A stretch of 64,000 nt of DNA from positions 1,736,001 through 1,800,000 of the forward strand of contig NZ_CP076103.1 in the NCBI RefSeq assembly GCF_018732085.1, read 5' to 3'. Source of the DNA: Lysobacter capsici (GTDB taxonomy: Bacteria > Pseudomonadota > Gammaproteobacteria > Xanthomonadales > Xanthomonadaceae). A program made the translations under genes and the position numbers. The notes below the pieces were generated by a model. The model had not been told where the DNA came from. It was given only the letters and a program-made list of their open reading frames with translations, and ran no database searches. Numbering within the stretch: the stretch's first letter is position 1; every line of letters starts with the position of its first letter. This document shows, in pieces, positions 51,113 to 60,480 of this stretch.

Positions 51113-51634
51113 ATGACTATCGTCCGTAGCCGTCGTTCCGCGTTCAACAATCCGCCGCGCAGGCAGCGCGGCGCGGTGCTCTACGTCGCCTTGATGATGC
51201 TGGTGCTGCTGGCCCTGATCGGCATCACCGCGCTGCAGGTCACCGGTCTGCAGGAACGCATGACCTCGAGTTATCGCTCGACCAACAACGCCTTCCAGAA
51301 CGCCGAAGGCCGCGCGCGCGGCAACGAAGCCGATCTGCAGCGTCAGGTGCAAAGCGGCGGCACCGAAGTGATCGACATCGACGAGCCTTTCTGCGTGGCC
51401 GGCTTCGATCCCAGCGGCTGGGCGCACACGATGAAGTACTCCGATCCGTTGCCGGCGAAGCTGAGCCATACCCGCCGCATCGACGAATGCGTTTCCGGCG
51501 GCACCGGCATCGGCATGGGCACCGTTCCGATCAGCGAGAACACCAATCTGATCTTCCAGGTCACGGCCTATGCCGTGGACCGCGGCACGAACCCCGGTTC
51601 GGACGCCGTCATCGACACCATCTTCGTACCCTGA
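51113..51634 (+). CDS. pilX: type IV pilus assembly protein PilX, cluster 2
   Basis: A 173-residue PilX. The N-terminal domain reads RGAVLYVALMMLVLLALIGI, then LQERMTSSYRSTNNAFQNAE. The usual +5 Glu is absent, as in other PilX proteins. GAGG lies upstream of the ATG at 51113. PilX cooperates with PilY1, encoded 11 bases downstream. Confidence 0.92.
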   Translation: MTIVRSRRSAFNNPPRRQRGAVLYVALMMLVLLALIGITALQVTGLQERMTSSYRSTNNAFQNAEGRARGNEADLQRQVQSGGTEVIDIDEPFCVAGFDPSGWAHTMKYSDPLPAKLSHTRRIDECVSGGTGIGMGTVPISENTNLIFQVTAYAVDRGTNPGSDAVIDTIFVP

Positions 51635-51644
51635 GGGTTCCGCC

Positions 51645-54600
51645 ATGGCATCCCCCCGCGTTTATCTCGCGATCCCGCTGATGCTGGCCGCCGCCGGCGC
51701 CGGGTACTGGCTGTACAACGCCAACGCCCTGCAAGCCGACGGCACCTTGGCGCAGGCGCCTTTGAATTCGAGCGTCACCATCCCGCCGGCCTTCGTCATG
51801 GCGGTCGACGACTCGGGCTCGATGACCTTCCAGACCCTGTTCCCGGGCGCCGACGGCGCCGCGTTCTGGGAGTACGACGCGCGCGCGACCAACGGCTACT
51901 TCACTGGCAGCGGCGCAAATGCGCGCCTGCGCACCCAGGCCGACAGCTTCGATTCGCGCAACTATCACCACACCATTCCCTCGGTCGGCTACCGCATCGA
52001 TACCGGCCGCGTGGCGATCGCGCCGATCGACAACTTCGGCTTCGCCCGTTCGCCCGATTACAACCCGGCCTACTTCAGTCCGCTGGTGACGTACTCGCCG
52101 TGGAAGCGGCCCAACGCGGCGAACGAGATCGTCGACTACCCGCAAGCCGATATCGGCGCGACCCGGGTCAATCCCGATTCGGCCACGCCCACCATCGGCC
52201 TGGCTTCGGACTGGTCGGCCAACAACGGCGATGAACGCTTCTACGTGCCCAACGGCGCGACCTTGCCGCGCAACACCGTGTACTGGACCGATCAGAACTG
52301 CGGCGGGCTGAGCGCTTCGAACAATTGGCGCACGCTCGCCAACGCGGTGACTCTGAACGCGAATTGCAACGTGGCCATTCGTTACTACCCGGCCACGTTC
52401 TATCTCAAGACGGCGACCGTGGTGCAGCCGGCGGGAACGCCGGCCGCCGACCTGTTCGGCTATTCCGCCACGCCGGTCACCGCCACCAACGCCTGCGGCG
52501 ACGGCTGCAATCTGTACCGCTACGAAATCCGTCCCGGCAATTTCAGCAGCTCGGACCAGTACAACAAGGCGATCCAGAATTTCGCCAACTGGTTCAGCTT
52601 CTACGGCAACCGCGTGCGCGCGATGCGCGCCGCGCTGACGCTGTCGCTGGAAAAGACCGAGAAGATGCGCGTGGGCATGTTCACCATCAACAGCGGCGGC
52701 GGCAGCTACAACTACGCCAACGTGACGATGCGCGACATGTCGGTCGCCACCGACAAGGCGGCGTTGTACAACAACCAGTTGCTGCAGATCGGCGCCAGCG
52801 GCGGCACGCCCAATCGTTGGGCGGTGCAGCACATCGGTCGCCAGTTCAAGCGCACCGACGCCGGCGCGCCGGTCAAGTTCGCCTGCCAAATCAACGCCGG
52901 CATGCTGTTCACCGACGGCTACAGCAATACCGACGGTCCCGCGGTCGGCTCGCAGGACGCCGATATGCCGCCGCCGTTGGCCGACGGGTTCCCGAACACC
53001 ATGGCCGATACCGCGGCGCTCTACTACAAGGACACGCTGCGTACCGACCTGGGTCTGGGCAAGGTGCCGGTACCGGAGCAGTGCAAGACCACGCCGAACG
53101 ATCCCAAGCTCGATTGCCGCGCCGATCCGCACATGAACTTCTATGGCGTGACCCTCGGCGCCAAGGGCGACATCTACGGCCGCACCTACGATCCGTTCAC
53201 CAACACGCCCGATCCCTACACCGCCGGTAACGCGCCGGCGTGGCGCGCCTATCAGAACGATGCGCCGAGCACGGTCGATGAAATCTGGCACGCGACCATG
53301 AACGCGCGCGGCAAGTTCATCAACGCCACCACGCCGGCCGACATCACCTCGGCGATGCGCGAGATCCTGGCTTCGGTGGGCGCGGCGAACACGCCGTCGG
53401 GCACGATCGGCCTGACCGGTTCGCGCATCGGCAGCAACACCTTGTCGGTCGAGCCGACGTACCAGTCGGCCAACAACGGCACCGACTGGTTCAGCCGCCT
53501 CAACGCATCCAAGGCCACCAACAACCCGGTTACCGGCACGATCACCTTCACCAATTTGTGGGAAGCGTCTTCGGGCCTGGAAGCGGGCGGCCGTACGATC
53601 AACTTCGGCAAGACCCTGTCGGGCAACGTGGTGCCTCTGGTGAGCGACTTCACCGTCGCCGCGCTCGGCGGCAACGATACGGCCGTGCTCGCCGCTTTGT
53701 GCAGCGACGCCTTGCAGAATTGCGCCGGCAAGTTCAACCGCATCCCCGGTGGCGTCACCGCGGCAGAAGCGGTCGGTTACCTGCGCGGTTCGCGCGCCAA
53801 CGACGGCAACAACGGCGGCAAGCTGCGCAAGCGCACCACGCTGCTCGGCGACATCGTCAACTCGACCCCGCTGGTTTCGGCCAAGGGCGACGACTACGGC
53901 TATCGCGGTCTGCGCACCAGTTCGGGCACCGCCGACGCGCTCAACTACGGCAACTACCTGCGGACCAAGCAGAACACCCGCAGCGCGTTCGTCTATGTCG
54001 GCGCCAACGACGGCATGTTCCACGCCTTCAACGGCGACACCGGCCGCGAAGCGTTCGCCTACATCCCGGCGACCTCGGTCGGCCACATGGGCAATCTGCT
54101 GTTCCCGTACCGCGCCGAGGATCGTAACGACCAGGTGTTCCAGCACCGCTATTACGTCGATGGCCTGGCCACGGTGTCCGATGCGCACGACGGCAGCACC
54201 TGGAAGACCGTCGTCGCGGCCAGCGTCGGCGCGGGCGGCCGCGGCGTATTCGCGCTCGACGTGACCAACCAGAACAACTTGCAGGTGCTTTGGGAAATCA
54301 ACGACAAGGTGTCCGACGCCAACGGCGGCAAGGACATCGGCAGCGTGCTGGGCAAGATCGCGATCGTGCCGGTCAAGCTCAGCAGCGGCGTGGTCAAGTG
54401 GAAAGCGGTGTTCGGCAACGGCTACGAGAGCGTGAACGGCAAGGCCGTGCTGTTCCTGGTCGATATCGCCACCGGCGCGGTGGACCGGATCCAGGCGCAG
54501 GAAACCGATGCGCCGCTGCCGACCCGTACCAAGAACGGTTTGGGCAACCTGGTGGTGATCGACCGTTTCGACGGCACCGGCACGGTCGTCGGCCGCGACG

Positions 54601-55448
54601 GCTACGCCGACACGGCCTACGCGGCCGATCTCAACGGCGCGGTGTGGAAGTTCGATCTGCGCAACAACACCGTGGCCAACGGCAACAAGCCTTTGTTCAT
54701 CGCCCGCAACAAGGACAACTTCAACGAGCGCCAGCCCATCATCGGCGGCCTGGAAGCCACCATGGCCGGCGACAACGTGATGGTGTTCTTCGGCACCGGC
54801 GCGTTCTCGTTCACCGGCGATCCCAGCGATCGCACCATGCAGACCATCTACGGCGTGATGGACCGCGGTTCGCAGGTGGTCGGTCGCAGCGAACTGCAGC
54901 GCCAGTACATCCTCGAGCAGACCACCTCGCAGGGCCTGCAGGTGCGCATGATCACCGGCGAGCGCCTGGATGCGACCAAGAAGGGCTGGTACCTCGATCT
55001 GGGCGTGGACGCCGGACGCACCGGCAATCCGGTCAGCACCGGCGAGCGCTCGGTCGGCAACCTGCGGTTGCAGAACGGCATCCTGTTCTTCCCGACCTAC
55101 GACCCGACCAGCACCGACGGCTGTTCGACCGACGGCAACAACTGGCTGTACGGCCTGGATGCGCTCAGCGGCGGTTCGGCGCTGGCCAACGCCAAGGTCA
55201 ATTCGGCGCTCGGCAACAATCTCGGCGCCGGCGTCGGCGCGGCCAAGCTCAACGGCGGTTCGGCGCCGGTCAAGGACGTGGTCGTGGTGGCGACGCCCAA
55301 GAGCGACATCCTGCCGGCGACCGCGACCGAGGAGCAGATCGCGCAGGCGGTGGCGTCGAAGTGCTCGATCATGGTCCAGACCTCCGGTTCGCAACCGCTT
55401 TACCTGCCACGTCCCTGCGGTCGCCAGTCCTGGCGCCAGATCCGATAA
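51645..55448 (+). CDS. pilY1: PilY1-type pilus tip adhesin with vWA metal site, cluster 2
   Basis: A 1267-residue PilY1. A hydrophobic export segment (VYLAIPLMLAAAGAGYWLY) is followed by the vWA-like region with an intact metal-binding DDSGS (residues 55-59) in FVMAVDDSGSMTFQ. The C-terminal beta-propeller contains AFVYVGANDGMFHAFNGDTG, YFQHRYYVDGLA-like strands and FFGTGAFSF. In the calcium-loop position it reads GRDGYADTAYAADLNG, with fewer acidic ligands than the cluster 1 protein. GAGGG precedes the start. As the copy next to uvrB it is probably the ancestral adhesin and retraction regulator. Confidence 0.93.
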   Translation: MASPRVYLAIPLMLAAAGAGYWLYNANALQADGTLAQAPLNSSVTIPPAFVMAVDDSGSMTFQTLFPGADGAAFWEYDARATNGYFTGSGANARLRTQADSFDSRNYHHTIPSVGYRIDTGRVAIAPIDNFGFARSPDYNPAYFSPLVTYSPWKRPNAANEIVDYPQADIGATRVNPDSATPTIGLASDWSANNGDERFYVPNGATLPRNTVYWTDQNCGGLSASNNWRTLANAVTLNANCNVAIRYYPATFYLKTATVVQPAGTPAADLFGYSATPVTATNACGDGCNLYRYEIRPGNFSSSDQYNKAIQNFANWFSFYGNRVRAMRAALTLSLEKTEKMRVGMFTINSGGGSYNYANVTMRDMSVATDKAALYNNQLLQIGASGGTPNRWAVQHIGRQFKRTDAGAPVKFACQINAGMLFTDGYSNTDGPAVGSQDADMPPPLADGFPNTMADTAALYYKDTLRTDLGLGKVPVPEQCKTTPNDPKLDCRADPHMNFYGVTLGAKGDIYGRTYDPFTNTPDPYTAGNAPAWRAYQNDAPSTVDEIWHATMNARGKFINATTPADITSAMREILASVGAANTPSGTIGLTGSRIGSNTLSVEPTYQSANNGTDWFSRLNASKATNNPVTGTITFTNLWEASSGLEAGGRTINFGKTLSGNVVPLVSDFTVAALGGNDTAVLAALCSDALQNCAGKFNRIPGGVTAAEAVGYLRGSRANDGNNGGKLRKRTTLLGDIVNSTPLVSAKGDDYGYRGLRTSSGTADALNYGNYLRTKQNTRSAFVYVGANDGMFHAFNGDTGREAFAYIPATSVGHMGNLLFPYRAEDRNDQVFQHRYYVDGLATVSDAHDGSTWKTVVAASVGAGGRGVFALDVTNQNNLQVLWEINDKVSDANGGKDIGSVLGKIAIVPVKLSSGVVKWKAVFGNGYESVNGKAVLFLVDIATGAVDRIQAQETDAPLPTRTKNGLGNLVVIDRFDGTGTVVGRDGYADTAYAADLNGAVWKFDLRNNTVANGNKPLFIARNKDNFNERQPIIGGLEATMAGDNVMVFFGTGAFSFTGDPSDRTMQTIYGVMDRGSQVVGRSELQRQYILEQTTSQGLQVRMITGERLDATKKGWYLDLGVDAGRTGNPVSTGERSVGNLRLQNGILFFPTYDPTSTDGCSTDGNNWLYGLDALSGGSALANAKVNSALGNNLGAGVGAAKLNGGSAPVKDVVVVATPKSDILPATATEEQIAQAVASKCSIMVQTSGSQPLYLPRPCGRQSWRQIR

Positions 55449-55460
55449 CGAGGAAGCGAC

Positions 55461-55898
55461 ATGAAGCAGTTTCACTACAGGGGCGCACGATCGATCCGGG
55501 GTTTCACCCTGATCGAACTCATGGTCGTGGTGGCCATCATCGGCATCCTGGTCGGCATCGCGGTGCCGACCTATCAGGACAGCGTGCGCAAGAGCCGCCG
55601 CGGTCAGGCCAAGGCCGATCTGGCCGAGGTCGCGCAGGCGATGGAGCGCTACTACACGGTCAACAACACTTATGTCGGCGCCAATCTTGCAGACATCGCC
55701 ATGACTCAGTCACCGAAGGTCGGCGATCCGCGATACACGATCTCCTTCTCCGGCGCCACGACCGCGAGCACCTTCGTGCTGCGGGCGCAGCCGACGGGCG
55801 GGCAGGTCGGCGACAAATGCGGCACCTTGACCCTGAGCAATACCGGCGCGAAAACGCCGGACAGGGCGACCATGCCCGAATGCTGGAACCTCCAGTAA
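55461..55898 (+). CDS. pilE: PilE-type minor pilin, cluster 2
   Basis: A 145-residue pilin. The leader ends in RSIRG, followed by FTLIELMVVVAIIGILVGIA with Glu at +5 and VPTYQDSVRKSRRGQAKADL, a PilE pattern. Two cysteines (DKCGTLTL and MPECWNLQ) define the D-region. GAGGAAG lies upstream. It ends the cluster; a GC-rich hairpin (CGGCCCGC/GCGGGCCG) lies at about 55919-55948 before uvrB. Confidence 0.93.
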   Translation: MKQFHYRGARSIRGFTLIELMVVVAIIGILVGIAVPTYQDSVRKSRRGQAKADLAEVAQAMERYYTVNNTYVGANLADIAMTQSPKVGDPRYTISFSGATTASTFVLRAQPTGGQVGDKCGTLTLSNTGAKTPDRATMPECWNLQ

Positions 55899-55918
55899 CC
55901 TGACCGATTCAGCCTGCG

Positions 55919-55948
55919 GCGGCCCGCTCCTTCACTGGGGCGGGCCGT
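55919..55948 (+). terminator. hairpin after pilE, cluster 2
   Basis: CGGCCCGC and GCGGGCCG pair across a 12-base loop and are followed by TTGCATTTG. It is a modest terminator candidate that may separate the pilus cluster from uvrB. Confidence 0.5.
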
Positions 55949-56060
55949 TGCATTTGCAAGGCCCGGCAAGCGCGTCCGCCACGCCGCCAGACAGCCGCCG
56001 TTCTCACCGCCTGAGACCGAGTTGGCTAAACTGCCCGATTCGCATCGCTCGGGTAGCACG

Positions 56061-58091
56061 ATGGACGACAGTCAGCAGTCCGCCGGTTTCCAGCTGGTTT
56101 CGCCGTATTCGCCGGCCGGCGATCAGCCGCAGGCGATCGACAAGCTGGTCGCCGGTTTCGAAGGCGGCTTGGCCCAGCAGACCCTGCTCGGCGTGACCGG
56201 TTCGGGCAAGACCTACACCATCGCCAACGTGGTCCAGGCGGTGCAGAAGCCGACCCTGGTGATGGCGCCGAACAAAACCCTGGCCGCGCAGCTGTACGGC
56301 GAGTTCAAGGCGTTCTTCCCGCACAACGCGGTCGAATACTTCGTCAGCTACTACGACTACTACCAGCCCGAGGCCTACGTGCCGTCGAGCGACACCTTCA
56401 TCGAGAAGGACAGCTCGGTCAACGAGCACATCGAGCAGATGCGGCTGTCGGCGACCAAGGCCCTGCTCGAGCGTCGCGACGCGCTGATCGTCTGCACGGT
56501 CTCGGCGATCTACGGCCTGGGCGATCCGAACGAATACTTCCGCATGGTCCTGCACATGGTCCGCGGCGAGCGCATCGACCAGCGCGAGCTGATCCGCCGC
56601 CTGACCGAGATGCAGTACACCCGCAACGACACCGAACTGCGCCGCGCGACCTATCGCGTGCGCGGCGAAGTCATCGACGTGCATCCGGCCGAAAGCGATT
56701 CGCAGGCGCTGCGCGTGGAGCTGTTCGACGGCGAGATCGAGAACCTGACTCTGTTCGATCCGCTGACCGGCGAAACCCTGGAGCGGGTGCCGCGTTTCAC
56801 CATCTACCCCGGTTCGCACTACGTCACCACCCGGCGCACCGTGCTCGACGCGATCGAGACGATCAAGGAAGAGCTGCGCGAGCGCCTGGAGTATCTGTAC
56901 GCCAACAATAAATTGGTCGAGGCGCAGCGCCTGGCCCAGCGCACCCAGTTCGACCTGGAGATGCTGGCCGAGGTCGGCTACTGCAACGGCATCGAGAACT
57001 ACTCGCGGCACCTGAGCGGGCACATGCCCGGCGAGCCGCCGCCGTGCCTGTTCGACTACCTGCCGCCCGACGCGTTGCTGGTGGTCGACGAATCGCACGT
57101 CACCATTCCGCAGATCGGCGCGATGTACAAAGGCGACCGTTCGCGCAAGGAAACCCTGGTCGAATTCGGTTTCCGCATGCCCTCGGCGCTGGACAACCGG
57201 CCGTTGCGGTTCGAGGAGTGGGAAGGGCGTTCGCCGCGTGCGATCTATGTCTCGGCCACGCCGGGTCCGTATGAGCTGAAGAAATCCGAAGGGCAGATCA
57301 CCGAACTGGTGGTGCGCCCGACCGGCCTGATCGATCCGGTGGTGGAGATCCGCCCGGTCGCGACCCAGGTCGACGACGTGCTCGGCGAAATCCGCGAGCG
57401 CGTGGCGATGGGCGATCGCGTGCTGATCACGACGTTGACTAAGCGCATGTCGGAAAACCTCACCGAATACCTCGGCGAACACGGGGTCAAGGTGCGCTAC
57501 CTGCACTCGGACATCGAGACGGTGGAACGGGTCGAGATCATCCGCGACCTGCGCCTGGGCAAGTTCGACGTGCTGGTTGGCATCAACCTGCTGCGCGAGG
57601 GCCTGGACATGCCCGAGGTGTCGCTGGTGGCGATCCTCGATGCCGACAAGGAAGGCTTCCTGCGTTCGACCGGCTCGTTGATCCAGACCATCGGCCGCGC
57701 CGCGCGCAACCTGCGCGGCAAGGCGATCCTGTACGCCGACCGCATCACCAACTCGATGCAGCGCGCGATCGAGGAAACCGACCGTCGCCGGCAGAAGCAG
57801 GTCGAGTACAACGAAGCCCACGGCATTACACCCAAGTCGGTCGACAAGGCGGTGGTCGACATCATGGAAGGCGCCCGGGTCGATCCCGAAGCGCTCAAGG
57901 CGCGCGGCAAGGGCCGTCGCGCGGCCGAGGACGCGACCGACGTTGCGAGCCTCAGCCCGGCCCAGTTCGCCGCCCGGATCAAGGCGCTGGAGCAGCAGAT
58001 GTACCAGCACGCCCGCGATCTGGAATTCGAACAGGCCGCGGCGGTGCGCGATCAACTGCGCAAACTCAAGGACGCCGGACTGAGCGCCTGA
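56061..58091 (+). CDS. uvrB: excinuclease ABC subunit B
   Basis: A 676-residue UvrB, the helicase-like damage-loading subunit of nucleotide excision repair. The N-terminus FQLVSPYSPAGDQPQAIDKL and Walker A GVTGSGKT are present, with the beta-hairpin VSYYDYYQPEAYVPSSDTFIEKD and DESHVTIPQIGAM as motif II. The C-terminal UVR domain is FAARIKALEQQMYQHARDLEFEQ. The ATG at 56061 matches the normal family start. Confidence 0.98.
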   Translation: MDDSQQSAGFQLVSPYSPAGDQPQAIDKLVAGFEGGLAQQTLLGVTGSGKTYTIANVVQAVQKPTLVMAPNKTLAAQLYGEFKAFFPHNAVEYFVSYYDYYQPEAYVPSSDTFIEKDSSVNEHIEQMRLSATKALLERRDALIVCTVSAIYGLGDPNEYFRMVLHMVRGERIDQRELIRRLTEMQYTRNDTELRRATYRVRGEVIDVHPAESDSQALRVELFDGEIENLTLFDPLTGETLERVPRFTIYPGSHYVTTRRTVLDAIETIKEELRERLEYLYANNKLVEAQRLAQRTQFDLEMLAEVGYCNGIENYSRHLSGHMPGEPPPCLFDYLPPDALLVVDESHVTIPQIGAMYKGDRSRKETLVEFGFRMPSALDNRPLRFEEWEGRSPRAIYVSATPGPYELKKSEGQITELVVRPTGLIDPVVEIRPVATQVDDVLGEIRERVAMGDRVLITTLTKRMSENLTEYLGEHGVKVRYLHSDIETVERVEIIRDLRLGKFDVLVGINLLREGLDMPEVSLVAILDADKEGFLRSTGSLIQTIGRAARNLRGKAILYADRITNSMQRAIEETDRRRQKQVEYNEAHGITPKSVDKAVVDIMEGARVDPEALKARGKGRRAAEDATDVASLSPAQFAARIKALEQQMYQHARDLEFEQAAAVRDQLRKLKDAGLSA

Positions 58092-58208
58092 GCCGAGCGG
58101 CCCGGCCAGGCATGGCCCGGAAGGCGACGACAAAAAGGCTTGTCGCTCGCCGCGCGCTGGGCTAAACTGCGCCCCCTTCGCCGGGGAATTGCAGCAATAC
58201 GGCGATGC

Positions 58209-58283
58209 GGGCGGTTAGCTCAGCGGTAGAGCACTACCTTGACATGGTAGGGGTCACAGGTTCGAACCCTGTACCGCCCACCA
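58209..58283 (+). tRNA. tRNA-Val (GAC)
   Basis: Acceptor arms GGGCGGT and ACCGCCC pair, discriminator A, encoded CCA. The anticodon arm CTACC-TTGACAT-GGTAG gives anticodon GAC. The T arm is ACAGGTTCGAACCCTGT. A hairpin terminator follows at 58341. Confidence 0.97.
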
Positions 58284-58340
58284 ACCGATCTCCGGGCCGT
58301 TCGCGCCGGGAAAGGTTGGAACAAGACGAAGCATCCAGAA

Positions 58341-58370
58341 AACCGTCGCCCAGAAGCGGCGGTTTTTCGT
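58341..58370 (+). terminator. terminator of tRNA-Val
   Basis: AACCGTCGC and GCGGCGGTT pair around CCAGAA and are followed by TTTCGTTT. It separates the tRNA from the methyltransferase gene. Confidence 0.75.
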
Positions 58371-58449
58371 TTGGGTTCCCAGCCCCGATCGCTCGCGACG
58401 CGTCCGCCGAGCCGGCACCCGCGCGAGCCTCGCGCGCTACGATGCCGGC

Positions 58450-59751
58450 ATGAGCAAGCAATCCGACCACGTGGTCTCTGTGTTCTCGGGAGCTGGCGGG
58501 TTTTCCCACGGATTTTCCTCGGTGGGGCTCAAGCCCGCGTTCGGCGCGGAGTTGAGCGAAGCGGCCTGCCGGACCTACGAAGACAACGTCGCCAGCCCCT
58601 GCCACCGCCTCGATCTGAGCGTGGCTTCGCCGGACTTCTTCACCCGATTGCTCGGCGGCGCGCGACCGTTCGCGCTCATCGGCGGGCCGCCGTGCCAGGG
58701 TTTCAGCACCGCCGGCCCGCGCAACGCCGGCGACCCGCGCAATCGCCTCGTCCTCAACTACCTGCGCATCGTCGAAGCGCTCAAGCCGCGCTGGTTCGTT
58801 TTCGAAAACGTCGAGGGCCTGCTGACCTGCGGCGAAGGGCGCGACGTGACCGCGCTGGTCGGCGAATTCCTGCGCATCGGCTACAGCGTCCGCTTGGAAA
58901 AAGTGAATCTCGCCGGTTACGGCGTTCCGCAGACGCGAAAGCGGGTGTTGATCGTCGGCAATCGGATGGGCGCGGATTTTCGTTTTCCCGCCGAGCGTTT
59001 CTCCTACGACTCGGGCAAGGCGAAAAAATCCAACGGTCGGCCGTTCGCGCCCAGCCTGATGCAGGCGATCGCCGGCCTGGGCGCGCCGGCGAGAACCCGC
59101 GAGCAGGCCGTGGCGTACGCCGCGGCGCAGCCGAGCAACGACTACGACGCCTCGATGCGCAGCGGCAATGTCGGCGGCACGGTGTCCGATCATGTCGACG
59201 CCACGCTTGCCGCCGACGCCGATCGCTACCGCCTGCTCGCGGCCGGGCAGAGCATGAAGGACCTGCCCGAAGCGCTGTGGCATGCCAGCTTCAAGCGGCG
59301 CGCGTTCCGCCGGGTCATGGACGGCACCCCGACCGAACGGCGCGGCGGCGCGCCATCGGGTCTCAAGCGGCTGCACGGCGACCTGCAAAGCCTGACCATC
59401 ACCGGCGCGTCCGCGCGCGAGCTGATCCATCCCCAGGCCGATCGTCCTCTCACTCGTCGCGAATGCGCCCGCATCCAGACCTTCCCGGACCGCTATCGAT
59501 TTCATGGCGGCGCCGCCGACGTCGCGCGGCAGATCGGCAACGCCGTGCCGCCGCTGGCCGCCGCCGAGTTCGCCCGTCATTTGCGCGCGCTCGACGGCGC
59601 GTTCGGTTCGGATCTGCAGCCGCTCGCGACGGCGGCTGCGCCGCGATTGCTCGGATACGTGCTGACCGATTCGAGCGCAAGGAGCGATGCGCTGAAGAAA
59701 ACCGCGGCGCTGCTCGATGAGTCGATGCGATCCGGGCGGCCGCGGGCCTAG
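58450..59751 (+). CDS. DNA (cytosine-5) methyltransferase, orphan
   Basis: A 433-residue C5-cytosine methyltransferase. Motif I is FSGAGGFSHGF, motif IV is GGPPCQGFS with catalytic Cys82, motif VI is FENV (Glu119), motif VIII is QTRKRVLIVG (residues 161-170), motif IX starts RPLTRRECARIQTFPD and motif X is QIGNAVPPLAA. The target-recognition region lies between VIII and IX at about residues 185-300. All catalytic parts are intact. No restriction enzyme or Vsr nuclease is adjacent. It starts about 165 bases after tRNA-Val, a typical integration neighbourhood, but no integrase or attachment repeat is visible. Confidence 0.93.
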   Translation: MSKQSDHVVSVFSGAGGFSHGFSSVGLKPAFGAELSEAACRTYEDNVASPCHRLDLSVASPDFFTRLLGGARPFALIGGPPCQGFSTAGPRNAGDPRNRLVLNYLRIVEALKPRWFVFENVEGLLTCGEGRDVTALVGEFLRIGYSVRLEKVNLAGYGVPQTRKRVLIVGNRMGADFRFPAERFSYDSGKAKKSNGRPFAPSLMQAIAGLGAPARTREQAVAYAAAQPSNDYDASMRSGNVGGTVSDHVDATLAADADRYRLLAAGQSMKDLPEALWHASFKRRAFRRVMDGTPTERRGGAPSGLKRLHGDLQSLTITGASARELIHPQADRPLTRRECARIQTFPDRYRFHGGAADVARQIGNAVPPLAAAEFARHLRALDGAFGSDLQPLATAAAPRLLGYVLTDSSARSDALKKTAALLDESMRSGRPRA

Positions 59752-60255
59752 CATCGCAATGCTGCGTCGAAGGATGCGGCGGCTCGGCTTGTGCGGGCGT
59801 GCGGACGCTTCGTGCGTGGTCCGTCGTGGATCGTCCGAGCTTGCGCCGGGCGGCGAGAGCGACCGCTGCGAGGCGTCGTGGAATCGGCGGGACGGGGCGA
59901 TGCCGGATCGGCGCGAAACCGGCCGGCAAGCGCGATTTCCCTCATATTCTCGGCAATTGAGACGCCGCGGCCGATCGCGCGGAACGTTGTGTTCCCTCAC
60001 TGACGCCGCTGGTCGAGGTGACCGACGCGTTGCCCGCCATGACCCGATAGCAGCGCTTAACTGGCCTCGTTTGCCGAATTCGATGTGCGCAAATTGTGGT
60101 CAAGTATTCGCTAAGACACGGATTGTTTGTGAGTTTTTTGAGTGCGGTCACACAGATCAGGTGCCGAAACCGCACGCGATGTCTTGTTAAGCCGTGGCTG
60201 TGCTTTCTATGCTCAAGGTGCGGCCATCCCGCCGCGCATAGCTAAGGAGTAGGCA
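59752..60255. other. 504-base gap before the small peptide gene
   Basis: No gene with clear support. From about 60060 to 60210 it is much less GC-rich than its surroundings. It holds a 35-codon open frame at 60083-60190 with a CANC...CEFFEC cysteine pattern but no ribosome site, and a possible promoter for the peptide gene: TTGTTA (60184-60189), 16 bases, TCTATG (60206-60211). Confidence 0.45.
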
Positions 60256-60423
60256 ATGTCGCAGAACGAACAGACCCGCTTGATCGGCCGCATGGTCGCC
60301 ATCGAGGTTTCGATGTCCGAAGACGCTGGTAACGAAGTTTCCTTCGCCGCCGCTTCGACGTTTGTCCGCACCAAGCCGTTCAACGAGATCGATCGCACCG
60401 ACAACGGTGACCAGATCCCGTAA
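60256..60423 (+). CDS. 55-residue peptide, candidate graspetide (RiPP) precursor
   Basis: A small gene with an excellent ribosome site (AAGGAG, six bases before the ATG) and a strong hairpin 28 bases after its stop, so it is very likely expressed. The peptide has an N-terminal half with a possible helical leader (TRLIGRMVAIEVSM, residues 7-20) and a C-terminal half with Ser34, Thr35, Thr39, Lys40, Glu44, Asp46, Thr48, Asp49 and Asp52, around TKPFNEIDRTDNGD. Thr/Ser donors near Asp/Glu acceptors are what ATP-grasp peptide ligases join. It lacks a signal peptide and cysteines. It faces the ligase gene tail to tail, 192 bases apart. The link is an inference from position and composition; no family is recognised. 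Confidence 0.7.
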   Translation: MSQNEQTRLIGRMVAIEVSMSEDAGNEVSFAAASTFVRTKPFNEIDRTDNGDQIP

Positions 60424-60450
60424 TCCGCGCACCCCGGATTATCAAGACGA

Positions 60451-60480
60451 TAGAGCCGGGAGGCACGCCTCCCGGCTCTA
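60451..60480. terminator. strong hairpin between the peptide gene and the ATP-grasp gene
   Basis: TAGAGCCGGGAGG and CCTCCCGGCTCTA form a perfect 13-bp stem around CACG. On the + strand it is followed by TTTGCTT. It most likely terminates the peptide transcript and may also limit read-through from the convergent ligase gene. Confidence 0.8.

Noticed and set aside
51609..55475. A 1288-codon open frame antisense to pilY1 of cluster 2, and similar long antisense frames (for example 42967-46317 and 7716-9989)
   Set aside because: High-GC coding sequence leaves the opposite strand open. The sense strands carry recognised proteins, and the antisense translations are Arg/His/Ala-rich with no domains.
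59717..60190. A 157-codon + strand frame after the methyltransferase
   Set aside because: Low-complexity Arg-rich translation with no domain or start site; only the last 35 codons have any notable pattern.
58284..60255. Integration site (attachment repeat) downstream of tRNA-Val
   Set aside because: I looked for a second copy of the tRNA 3' end and for an integrase in the window and saw neither.
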